A stretch of DNA of 64,000 nucleotides, taken from the NCBI GenBank assembly GCA_016285645.1, contig JAEERC010000035.1, positions 1 to 64,000 of the forward strand, given 5' to 3'. Below the pieces are notes generated by a model. The model saw only the letters and a program-made list of their open reading frames with translations, had not been told where the DNA came from and searched no databases. A program made the position numbers and the translations under genes. The DNA is from Clostridiaceae bacterium (lineage in GTDB: Bacteria; Bacillota; Clostridia; Oscillospirales; Acutalibacteraceae). Of the stretch, positions 1-7,545 are shown piece by piece (positions within the stretch are counted from its first letter, which is position 1; each line of letters begins with the position of its first letter).

Positions 1-4
1 CACA

Positions 5-114
5 CCTCAAAGAGATGAAATTTGTGCATATTTGCAGGTTATGACGACGAGTAATACTTGCCGTATTCCGAGGAGGAATACCTGCATAAGATGTGCGAAG
101 GTCGCTCTTTGAGG
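5..114. other. Nested inverted-repeat element, possible structured RNA or leader
   Basis: CCTCAAAGAG at 5-14 is perfectly complementary to CTCTTTGAGG at 105-114. Inside it, 24-29 pairs with 91-96 (two G-U wobbles), TGCAGGT at 33-39 pairs with ACCTGCA at 80-86, and GTATTCC at 63-69 pairs with GGAATAC at 75-81 around a five-base loop. The last two stems overlap by two bases, so they may alternate. Long nested pairing of this kind is typical of structured RNAs, but I recognise no Rfam family, and either strand could be the transcript. A plus-strand reading frame from about 55 to 168 ends at a stop but is interrupted by upstream stops, so a decayed coding end is the alternative. The element may begin left of the window. 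Confidence 0.35.
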
Positions 115-131
115 CATTACTGGCTTATGAA

Positions 132-159
132 GGACCGCCCGTCCGGAGTTATTTTTTTT
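132..159 (+). terminator. Weak hairpin followed by T-run
   Basis: GGAC at 132-135 can pair with GTCC at 141-144, and a run of eight T lies at 152-159. The stem is only four base pairs and the T-run starts seven bases after it, so this is a poor intrinsic terminator. It could still end a plus-strand RNA that includes the preceding inverted-repeat element. Confidence 0.25.
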
Positions 160-168
160 ATTTATTGA

Positions 169-1242
169 TTACCATCTGTTTTCAACATATTCGCAGAAGG
201 CGTACATATCCTTGATTTCGAGTTCCTTGCCGTCATCAAGAATAACCGTGCCGTTCCATAATCCGTGAACCTGATGGCTGTTCATTCTCATAGCGAGAAC
301 ATTGAGGTCGGAGTGATGATCGTAAAACGGAGTCATTGTGAGGTTGAATCTGCCGTCTTCGGAGGTGAAGCGCCAGGGCTGCATATATTTATCGGGCTTC
401 GGGAAGGTTTCAACATCAACCGCGCCTATTTTATGGGCTTTGCCGTCATAGAAAAGGCAGGTCTCGGTGGCGTTTGATTCGTTACCTATGCCCCAGGTAA
501 TCTCAAAGCCGAAAATGTGCTTTTCGCCGTTTTCATCCGTGATATAAGCCGAGCCGTTGCCCCAGTACCACACAAGAGAGTAGGGTGTGCATACTCTGCC
601 CCAGTCCAGAACGCAGAAGGTGTCTTCCTTTGAGAACTCGTAAACATCGTCGCCTGTTTTGAAAGTGCCTTCACAGGGCATGCAGTTTTGCTTTGTGGTC
701 ATAAAATATCTGTCACGGTAATTGTCGAAGGGGAGAACCGTTGTGATGTTTTCGTGACCGGGAAGAATATCCATTGAGAAATTGCACTCTACATCGCCGT
801 ATTTGAAATAGAGGGTGCGGCTTGTCTCTTTGGTGTCAAAGTCAAACATTGCGCCGTTTATGTTCATATTGACATTGTTCGGAACATCGCCTTTGGGAGG
901 AAGAACATATTTGTCTTTTCCGCCGATAAAGGGCGACATTTTATTTGCGATGGTAACGCCGTTTTTAAGGTCGACAAGGGCCGCGGAAACATAGCCGCCC
1001 AGCGAGATATTGGCAAAACTTATCTGAACCATATATCTGCCGTTTGAAAGCTGATAGAAATCCCATTCCTTGCGTCGCATAGGTTTTTTTACATTGTTTC
1101 TGTCGTAATCAAAAACATTGTGCTTGGCGTAACCCTTAGCAAGCAGAGTGCCGTTTGAAGCGAGCAGTTTGGTGGGCTCTGTGTATTCAGTCTGTTTGCT
1201 CTTCTGATTTGCTTCCTTCCAGCCGACATAAGTCTTTTCCAT
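169..1242 (-). CDS. DUF2804 family protein
   Basis: This 357-residue protein matches the DUF2804 family in length and in its C-terminal signature, HGLWNG, then LDDGKELEIKDMYAFCEYVENRW (residues about 327-357), where a hydrophobic segment leads to a terminal NRW. The family is thought to have a lipocalin-like beta-barrel; no reaction is established. No signal peptide or membrane segment is visible, so it is probably cytoplasmic. The ATG is preceded by GGAGG with good spacing and by a near-consensus promoter, and the gene appears monocistronic. It diverges from the GTPase-NYN gene across a 137-base symmetric promoter region. The family name is fairly sure; the biochemical role is unknown. Confidence 0.75.
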   Translation of the reverse strand: MEKTYVGWKEANQKSKQTEYTEPTKLLASNGTLLAKGYAKHNVFDYDRNNVKKPMRRKEWDFYQLSNGRYMVQISFANISLGGYVSAALVDLKNGVTIANKMSPFIGGKDKYVLPPKGDVPNNVNMNINGAMFDFDTKETSRTLYFKYGDVECNFSMDILPGHENITTVLPFDNYRDRYFMTTKQNCMPCEGTFKTGDDVYEFSKEDTFCVLDWGRVCTPYSLVWYWGNGSAYITDENGEKHIFGFEITWGIGNESNATETCLFYDGKAHKIGAVDVETFPKPDKYMQPWRFTSEDGRFNLTMTPFYDHHSDLNVLAMRMNSHQVHGLWNGTVILDDGKELEIKDMYAFCEYVENRW

Positions 1243-1268
1243 ATAATCAACCTCCGTATTTTTTTATT

Positions 1269-1297
1269 ATTATATCATGGTAAAAATAAACATTCAA
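1269..1297 (-). promoter_or_regulatory. Sigma-A-like promoter of DUF2804 gene
   Basis: On the minus strand TTGAAT (1292-1297) and TATAAT (1269-1274) are separated by 17 bases, with an extended -10 TGA. The predicted transcription start is about 20 bases before the ATG at 1242. Confidence 0.7.
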
Positions 1298-1315
1298 TAA
1301 TTCACGGGATTTTTA

Positions 1316-1344
1316 TTGAATTATTCTGATAAATAAAGTAATAT
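1316..1344 (+). promoter_or_regulatory. Sigma-A-like promoter of GTPase-NYN operon
   Basis: TTGAAT (1316-1321), a 17-base spacer and TAATAT (1339-1344) lie about 36 bases before the ATG at 1380. The -35 is part of a perfect dyad (ATTCAATAA at 1292-1300, TTATTGAAT at 1313-1321) that also contains the -35 of the divergent promoter. Confidence 0.65.
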
Positions 1345-1379
1345 ATTTCAGTAAACTTTTATGAAAGGGGAGCGTTGTT

Positions 1380-3911
1380 ATGAAAAAAGCGGTTCTGGGC
1401 ATTCTCGCTCATGTTGACGCGGGCAAAACAACCTTAGCCGAAGCACTGCTTTATAAAACGGGCGCTCTGCGCTCCCCCGGAAAAGTTGATTCGGGCAACA
1501 CTGTAATGGACAGCCACCGCCTTGAAAAGGAAAGGGGTATAACCATATTTTCAAGTCAGGCGCAGATTGAAACGGATAAAATAATAATTACTCTGCTTGA
1601 CACGCCCGGTCATATCGACTTTTCAACAGAGACCGAGAGGGTGCTCGGCGTAATTGATTACGCAGTTCTCGTAATAAGCGCGAACGACGGCGTTCAGTCC
1701 CACACTTTAACCGTTTTCAGGCTGCTGAAACATTATAATATTCCCTGCTTTATCTTTGTAACCAAAACAGATTACGAAAGAAAAACCAAAGAGGAGATAT
1801 TGAATAATCTGTGCGGGGAACTCAGCCCAAACTGCATTGATTTTAATGATGATAACAAAACAAGTTTCTATGAAAACATTGCATCAACATCGGAGGATGT
1901 TCTTGAAAAGTATCTTGAAACGGAAACCGTAAGCGATGAGGATATTTCCTCTCTTATACGCTCACGGAGGATTTTTCCCGTGTATTTCGGTTCGGGAACG
2001 AATATGAACGGAATAGACGAGTTTATATCCGGACTTGAAAAATATATTGAGGAGCCGTTATATCCGAATGAATTCGGGGCGAAAGTTTATAAAATAACTC
2101 ACGATAAAGGAACAAGATTAACTCATCTGAAGGTAACCGGCGGTATTCTGCAGACAAAAGACGCAATAGATATTGACGGCACTGCCGAAAAGATAAATCA
2201 GATAAGAATATATAACGGCGAAAAATACACTGCTGTTGACAAGGTATCTGCAGGAGATATCTGCGCCGTAAGCGGCCTTCAGAACTCTTTTGACGGTCAG
2301 GGCTTCGGCTATGAGAATATGAATATAAAACCCGTTCTCGAGCCGGTTATGATATTCAACATTATACTTCCCGCGGATACTGACGCTATGACCTTCCTGC
2401 CCAAATTAAAAATGCTTGAGGAGGAAGAGCCTCAGCTTCAGATTAAATGGGATGAGGTAAACGGCAAAATTCAGGTAGCTCTTATGGGTGAAATTCAGGC
2501 GGAGATTCTGAAAAGCACAATAGCGGACAGATTCGGTATAGATATTGAAGTGGCAAACGGCAGCATTCAATATAAAGAGACCGTTAAAAGCGCCGTTGAG
2601 GGCGTAGGCCACTATGAGCCGCTAAGGCATTACGCCGAGGTGCATGTTATAATTGAACCGGGTAAAAGAAACAGCGGAATAAAAATCGGGAGCAATGTAA
2701 GCGAGGATGTGCTCGACCGCAACTGGCAGAGACTCATAAAAGGCAATATCGCCGAGAAAAAGCATCCGGGAGTACTTACCGGCTCGGAACTGACCGATGT
2801 AAAAATTACACTTTGCGCGGGCAGAGCTCATTTGAAGCACACGGAAGGCGGCGATTTCAGACAGGCGACCTACAGGGCGATACGCCAGGGACTTATGAAC
2901 GCCGAGAATGTATTGCTTGAGCCGTATTGCAGTTTTAAACTTGAAATACCCTATGAAAACCTCGGAAGGGCAATAAACGACATTCACAGAATGAGCGGCA
3001 CATTTGAAACTCCCGATGAGAAAGCGGAGTTTTGTGTTATCAAGGGCAGGGCGCCTTTTTCCGAGATTAACGATTACGCGGGCTCGGTTGCCTCATATAC
3101 TTCGGGCAAAGGTCATCTCGCACTCGAATTTGACGGCTATGATGAGTGCCACAACTCCGAAAAAGTAATTGAGGAAAAGGGCTACAATCCCGAAAGCGAT
3201 ATTGAAAACACCCCCGATTCAGTATTCTGCGCTCACGGCGCGGGCTTTACCGTGAAATGGGATAAAGTCAATGAATATATGCACCTTGATTACACGCTTA
3301 AAAAGAATGACGGCGGGCAGGCGGTCAACAAAAGAAACACCAATATCGACGAGCGCGAAATAGAGGAGATAATCAAAAGAGAGTTCGGAAATATTGAAAC
3401 AAAGCTTTACAGACCCGTTCAAAAACCTGTTGAAAAGAATAAATATGATGATATAATCAAAGAGAGAAAAAAATGGCTTATTGTTGACGGATATAATGTT
3501 ATTTTCGCTCTGGACGATTTAAAGGAGTTTGCCGATTCCGACCTCGCGGGCGCAAGAAAAGTGCTTATGGATATTCTCGCTAACTACAGCGCTTTTACCA
3601 ATATCAATGTTGTTCTTGTATTTGACGCGTATAAAGTGCCGGGCAATCAGGGCGAGAAGTTCGATTACAACAACATTCACGTCGTCTATACAAAAGAACG
3701 CGAATTAGCCGATGTCTATATCGGAAAAATTGTTTCCGAAATAGGCAAAAACGATCAGGTAACGGTTGTTTCCTCGGACGGGCTTATTCAGCTTTCCGCA
3801 GTCAAATCGGGCGTGCTTCGCAAGAGCACCGATGACTTTGCCTCGGACCTCGAAATTACAAACCGCAAGATATCGGAATTTATTGAAAAACTCAAAAATA
3901 AAAAGAATTAA
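1380..3911 (+). CDS. Tet(M)/EF-G-like ribosomal GTPase fused to C-terminal YacP/Rae1-type NYN RNase domain
   Basis: The first ~690 residues follow the EF-G/Tet(M) plan: P-loop AHVDAGKTT (10-18), RGITI (52-56), DTPGH (74-78), beta-barrel domain II, and domains III-V including LLEPYCSFKLEIP. The fourth GTPase motif reads TKTD (128-131) rather than NKxD. The domain IV tip loop that in Tet(M) carries SPVST reads HLKHTEGGDF (about 484-493), so a tetracycline-protection role is doubtful. Residues 699-843 form a NYN/PIN-fold domain of YacP (Rae1) type, with acidic residues in VDGYN (D703), FDAY (D749), ELAD (D778) and SSDG (D800). Rae1 of Bacillus subtilis cleaves mRNA in the ribosomal A site, the same site Tet(M)-like GTPases enter. 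I infer a ribosome-targeted nuclease or quality-control factor. AAAGGGGAG precedes the ATG. It is first in an operon with an EamA transporter and an epimerase. Confidence 0.85.
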   Translation: MKKAVLGILAHVDAGKTTLAEALLYKTGALRSPGKVDSGNTVMDSHRLEKERGITIFSSQAQIETDKIIITLLDTPGHIDFSTETERVLGVIDYAVLVISANDGVQSHTLTVFRLLKHYNIPCFIFVTKTDYERKTKEEILNNLCGELSPNCIDFNDDNKTSFYENIASTSEDVLEKYLETETVSDEDISSLIRSRRIFPVYFGSGTNMNGIDEFISGLEKYIEEPLYPNEFGAKVYKITHDKGTRLTHLKVTGGILQTKDAIDIDGTAEKINQIRIYNGEKYTAVDKVSAGDICAVSGLQNSFDGQGFGYENMNIKPVLEPVMIFNIILPADTDAMTFLPKLKMLEEEEPQLQIKWDEVNGKIQVALMGEIQAEILKSTIADRFGIDIEVANGSIQYKETVKSAVEGVGHYEPLRHYAEVHVIIEPGKRNSGIKIGSNVSEDVLDRNWQRLIKGNIAEKKHPGVLTGSELTDVKITLCAGRAHLKHTEGGDFRQATYRAIRQGLMNAENVLLEPYCSFKLEIPYENLGRAINDIHRMSGTFETPDEKAEFCVIKGRAPFSEINDYAGSVASYTSGKGHLALEFDGYDECHNSEKVIEEKGYNPESDIENTPDSVFCAHGAGFTVKWDKVNEYMHLDYTLKKNDGGQAVNKRNTNIDEREIEEIIKREFGNIETKLYRPVQKPVEKNKYDDIIKERKKWLIVDGYNVIFALDDLKEFADSDLAGARKVLMDILANYSAFTNINVVLVFDAYKVPGNQGEKFDYNNIHVVYTKERELADVYIGKIVSEIGKNDQVTVVSSDGLIQLSAVKSGVLRKSTDDFASDLEITNRKISEFIEKLKNKKN

Positions 3912-3924
3912 AAAGGAAACTGAT

Positions 3925-4848
3925 TTGAAAAAACACAGATACGCCTTATATGTGATAACAGCCGGAATATTGTGGGGATTAATCGGAATATTCATAAAGA
4001 ACACAGCCCGCTTCGGCTTTGATTCACTGAATATTTCCTTAATCAGAATGATTGTAGCTTCAATAGCTTTCACGGTATTTATCCTTTTAAAAGACAAGTC
4101 GCTGCTGAAAATCAATATCAAGGATATTCCTCTTTTTATCGGAACGGGTATTGTAAGCGTGGCGCTCTTTAATTTCTGCTATTTTTATACTATAATCAAC
4201 AGTGAAGCGTCGCTTGCCGTTGTGCTGCTTTATACTTCCCCCGTATTTGTTGTGCTGATGTCCGCGCTGTTTTTCAAGGAAAAAATAACAATTAACAAAA
4301 TATTCGCTTTGATTCTTACATTTGCCGGCTGCGTGCTCGTTTCGGGAATGTCGGGCGGAACTAAGATAAAACCGCTTATATTATTTACGGGAATATGCTC
4401 GGGTCTTTTCTACGCGCTGTATTCGATTTTCGGAAGATTGGCGCTCAGAAAATACAATCCCGTAACCGTTACGGAGTATACCTTCATTTTCGGCTTGATC
4501 GGCGTTTCAATTGTTTCTCATCCGATAAAAACTTTTGAGTTGATTTCGGCGAATCCGCAATCGATTATCTGGTGTATCGGAATAGGAATTGTTTCAACGG
4601 TTCTGCCTTATTTCTTTTATACAAAAGGGCTCGAAAAACTGGAAACGGGCAAGGCGGCAATACTTGTCGCAGTTGAGCCGCTTGTAGGCGCGCTGATAGG
4701 AATGACCGTTCTGAAAGAAAGCCGCGGTATATTAAAAATCGCGGGAATAATTCTTATTATTATTTCAATAATAATTTTAAATACCAATTCAAGAAAAGGG
4801 GACCCGAAAAATGAAAGTCAGGCTATGCCCGTCAATGATGTGCGCTGA
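3925..4848 (+). CDS. EamA/DMT-family transporter
   Basis: This is an integral membrane protein of 307 residues with about ten hydrophobic segments in two EamA-like halves. Typical family stretches are ITAGILWGLIGIF near the N-terminus and AAILVAVEPLVGALIGM in the second half. DMT transporters usually export amino acids, metabolites or drugs; the substrate cannot be read from sequence. A longer open frame begins inside the preceding gene, but TTG at 3925 is preferred because AAAAGGA lies eight bases upstream and the transmembrane domain starts straight after. It follows the GTPase-NYN gene by 13 bases, and its end overlaps the epimerase gene by 38 bases, so all three are probably co-transcribed. 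Confidence 0.8.
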   Translation: MKKHRYALYVITAGILWGLIGIFIKNTARFGFDSLNISLIRMIVASIAFTVFILLKDKSLLKINIKDIPLFIGTGIVSVALFNFCYFYTIINSEASLAVVLLYTSPVFVVLMSALFFKEKITINKIFALILTFAGCVLVSGMSGGTKIKPLILFTGICSGLFYALYSIFGRLALRKYNPVTVTEYTFIFGLIGVSIVSHPIKTFELISANPQSIIWCIGIGIVSTVLPYFFYTKGLEKLETGKAAILVAVEPLVGALIGMTVLKESRGILKIAGIILIIISIIILNTNSRKGDPKNESQAMPVNDVR

Positions 4849-5476
4849 TATTTTTGATTTGAAAAATACAATTGATGTTTTTGAAAAATATAAAATTGAG
4901 TGCCTTCATATTGATATTATGGACGGTGTTTTTGTGCCGAATTACACACTGGGCACAGATTATTGCAGACAGCTTAAAAAGAAAACACATATTCCGCTTG
5001 ACTACCATCTGATGATAGACCGCCCGGAAGACAAAATTGACAGATTCCCTATAGAAAAAGGGGATTATGTTTCAATTCATTATGAGAGCACAAACCATCC
5101 GCAAAGGGTACTTGGCAAATTAAGAGAAAAGGGCGCAAAGCCCATTATCGCGCTGAATCCGGCGACACCCGTAAGCTGCATTGAGTATTTGCTTGACGAT
5201 ATTGACGCGGTTCTTATAATGACCGTCAATCCCGGATATTCGGGGCAAAAGCTTATTCCCTCAACTCTCAATAAAATAAAGGAAACAAGAGAGTTCCTTG
5301 ACAGTAAGGGATATGAAAATGTTGAAATTGAAGTTGACGGAAATGTAAGTTTTGAAAACGCCGTGAAGATGAGAGAAATGGGCGCGGATATGTTTGTGGC
5401 GGGTTCATCATCGATATTCTCGGCATTCTTTTCATTGAGCGAAGGAATTGAAAAATTCCTTAATACCGTAAAATGA
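4811..5476 (+). CDS. rpe: Ribulose-phosphate 3-epimerase family protein
   Basis: This 221-residue TIM barrel of the Rpe family is expected to interconvert ribulose-5-phosphate and xylulose-5-phosphate. The metal and catalytic motifs are in order: CPSMMCAD at the start, HIDIMDG, DYHLMI, MTVNPGYSGQ over the phosphate loop, EVDGN, and the terminal GSSSIF phosphate-binding turn. Several related epimerases (allulose-6-phosphate type) share these motifs, so exact substrate is less certain than the fold. The ATG is preceded by AAGGGGAC and lies inside the end of the EamA gene in another frame, which suggests translational coupling. A strong terminator follows immediately. Confidence 0.85.
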   Translation: MKVRLCPSMMCADIFDLKNTIDVFEKYKIECLHIDIMDGVFVPNYTLGTDYCRQLKKKTHIPLDYHLMIDRPEDKIDRFPIEKGDYVSIHYESTNHPQRVLGKLREKGAKPIIALNPATPVSCIEYLLDDIDAVLIMTVNPGYSGQKLIPSTLNKIKETREFLDSKGYENVEIEVDGNVSFENAVKMREMGADMFVAGSSSIFSAFFSLSEGIEKFLNTVK

Positions 5477-5479
5477 ATT

Positions 5480-5511
5480 GAAGCAGGGCAAAGCCCTGCT
5501 TCTCTTTTTTT
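5480..5511 (+). terminator. Intrinsic terminator after rpe
   Basis: GAAGCAGGGC (5480-5489) and GCCCTGCTTC (5493-5502) form a perfect ten-base-pair stem with an AAA loop, followed by a T-rich tract. It sits between convergent genes and may also slow transcription from the ATPase operon, though the minus-side T-tract is weak. Confidence 0.9.
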
Positions 5512-5512
5512 A

Positions 5513-6163
5513 TTATTTATAATTATGTGTCTGCGCGAGCATCATATCCTTGACCTTCATAAGTCTGGTAGTGGTGCTTCTTTCGTTTTCATCGAGCTTC
5601 ATTGTAATATAGCGTATTGTTTCCTCATACTGCGGAATCATAACGTGCTCGAGGGCGTTTACCCTTCTTCTTGTTTTCTCAATCTCCGAAGCCATAAGCT
5701 GACAGGATTTTTCAAGTTCGGCTAATTTAAGAAGATTTGGCATGGCGTTTGAAAACGCCCTGACCGCATCGTCAAGTTCACCCGGAGTCTGCGCGAAACC
5801 GTAGGAATAAATATCGTTTTCATTCGCCGTGCGGAGTTTAACATCAAACACGGGAATAAGAACGCTCATAATATTCGCTTCGGTTACATCAAGACTCATT
5901 TCCTGAGTAGGAAGCATCAACGCAACATCAAGCGCTTTGTCGCTCATCGCGCTTCTCGCAGCCTCCATAGCCACATTGGCGGAACGAATCTGATCCTCAA
6001 CCTCAATGCGCAGGCGCTTGTTCTCGCGCACAAGGTCAAGAAAACGCCGCATAAGCTCATCGCGTTTATCCTTGAGAAGCTTGTGACCGCGCCGGGCGGT
6101 GGTGAGTTTGCGCTTTAAATTGGTTAATTCCATTCTTGTCGGATTAACATTCAATACAGCCAT
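5513..6163 (-). CDS. ntpD: V-type ATP synthase subunit D
   Basis: This is the central-stalk rotor subunit D of the bacterial V/A-type ATPase, 216 residues long as usual. The N-terminal VNPTRMELTNLKRKL is the family signature, and both ends are long charged helices that would make the coiled-coil rotor shaft inside the A3B3 head. It is the last gene of the nine-gene operon, 11 bases after subunit B, matching the ntp gene order of Enterococcus hirae. The convergent epimerase operon ends only 36 bases away. Confidence 0.95.
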   Translation of the reverse strand: MAVLNVNPTRMELTNLKRKLTTARRGHKLLKDKRDELMRRFLDLVRENKRLRIEVEDQIRSANVAMEAARSAMSDKALDVALMLPTQEMSLDVTEANIMSVLIPVFDVKLRTANENDIYSYGFAQTPGELDDAVRAFSNAMPNLLKLAELEKSCQLMASEIEKTRRRVNALEHVMIPQYEETIRYITMKLDENERSTTTRLMKVKDMMLAQTHNYK

Positions 6164-6174
6164 AATGAATACCT

Positions 6175-7545
6175 TTAAGCGTCGTAATATTTTTCAAGAA
6201 GTTCGTCACTGATTCTCTTAAGCTCGCTTCTCGGAAGTATTTTTAAAAGTTCCCAGCCGAGGTTGAGGGTTTCCTCAATTGAGCGGTTGGCGTCAAAGCC
6301 CTGGGAGACATAACGGTTTTCAAACTCGTCGGCAAATTTAGCGTAAAGTTTGTCAATATCGGTAAGCGCCGCTTCACCGAGAATAACCATAAGTTCCTTC
6401 GCATCCTTACCGCGCGCATAAGCGGAGAAAAGCTGATTCATTGTGTTTGAATGGTCTTTTCTGGTTTTGCCTTCGCCAATACCTTTATCCTTAAGACGGG
6501 AAAGCGAGGGGAGAACATCTATGGGCGGATTAACGCCTTTTCTGTAAAGTTCACGGCTCAGAATAATCTGACCCTCAGTTATATAGCCCGTAAGGTCGGG
6601 AATGGGATGAGTTTTGTCATCCTCGGGCATTGTGAGAATGGGAATAAGCGTAATGCTGCCTTCCTTGCCTCTCTGACGGCCCGCTCTCTCGTAAATGGTG
6701 GCGAGGTCGGTGTACATATATCCGGGGTAGCCGCGTCTGCCGGGAACCTCTTTTCTCGCGGCTGAAACCTCACGCAGAGCGTCGGCGTAGTTTGTAATAT
6801 CCGTAAGAATAACAAGCACGTGCATTCCCTTGTCAAACGCGAGATACTCCGCCGCGGTAAGAGCCATTTTCGGTGTGGCGATTCTTTCAATGGCGGGGTC
6901 GTTTGCGAGGTTGGAGAACATTACGGTTCTGTCAATGGCTCCCGTTTCACGGAAACTTTCAACAAAATAGTTGGACTCTTCAAAAGTGATACCCATTGCG
7001 CCGAAAACAACGGCGAACTGCTCGTTTTCACCGAGAACCTTCGCCTGCTTTGCAATCTGGGCGGCAAGCTGGGCGTGGGGAAGACCCGAGGCAGAGAATA
7101 TGGGAAGCTTCTGACCTCTTACAAGGGTGTTAAGACCGTCTATGGCGGAAACACCCGTCTGTATGAATTCCTGAGGGTAGCTTCTTGCCGCGGGATTCAT
7201 CGGAACGCCGTTTACATCGGCTCGTTTATCCGGAATAATCTCCGGACCGCCGTCAATAGGCCTGCCGAGGCCGTCAAAAACTCTGCCGAGCATATCGAGT
7301 GAGAGACCGAGTTCCATCTGCCTGCCCGAGAAACGCACTTTGCTTTCGGCAAGGTTAATGCCTGTGGACGCTTCAAAAAGCTGAACAAGTGCATTTGTGC
7401 CGTCAAGTTCAAGCACGCGGCACCTTCTTGTTTCGCCGTTGGCAAGCTCGATTTCACCGAGTTCATTGTAGGCGACGCCTTCGACATTGCGAACAAGCAT
7501 CAGAGGACCCGATACTTCCTGAATTGTTCTGTATTCTTTTGGCAT
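6175..7545 (-). CDS. ntpB: V-type ATP synthase subunit B
   Basis: This is the 456-residue non-catalytic nucleotide-binding subunit of the A3B3 head. It carries the degenerate P-loop region [16 protein letters not shown], where the catalytic GxxxxGKT is lost, as in all V-type B subunits. [22 protein letters not shown] and [16 protein letters not shown] stretches are characteristic. Its start is directly adjacent to the end of subunit A, sharing the junction base, and the ribosome site GAGGA lies inside the end of ntpA, so translation is likely coupled. Confidence 0.96.
   Translation of the reverse strand: MPKEYRTIQEVSGPLMLVRNVEGVAYNELGEIELANGETRRCRVLELDGTNALVQLFEASTGINLAESKVRFSGRQMELGLSLDMLGRVFDGLGRPIDGGPEIIPDKRADVNGVPMNPAARSYPQEFIQTGVSAIDGLNTLVRGQKLPIFSASGLPHAQLAAQIAKQAKVLGENEQFAVVFGAMGITFEESNYFVESFRETGAIDRTVMFSNLANDPAIERIATPKMALTAAEYLAFDKGMHVLVILTDITNYADALREVSAARKEVPGRRGYPGYMYTDLATIYERAGRQRGKEGSITLIPILTMPEDDKTHPIPDLTGYITEGQIILSRELYRKGVNPPIDVLPSLSRLKDKGIGEGKTRKDHSNTMNQLFSAYARGKDAKELMVILGEAALTDIDKLYAKFADEFENRYVSQGFDANRSIEETLNLGWELLKILPRSELKRISDELLEKYYDA

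Noticed and set aside
1380..3911. Tetracycline-resistance (tet) gene
   Set aside because: The protein is Tet(M)-like in fold, but the drug-displacing loop is not conserved and an RNase domain is attached; it sits in a normal chromosomal operon without mobile elements.
6820..7302. 160-residue plus-strand open frame
   Set aside because: It lies fully antisense to ntpB, has no plausible ribosome site or family motif, and is explained by codon bias of the real gene.
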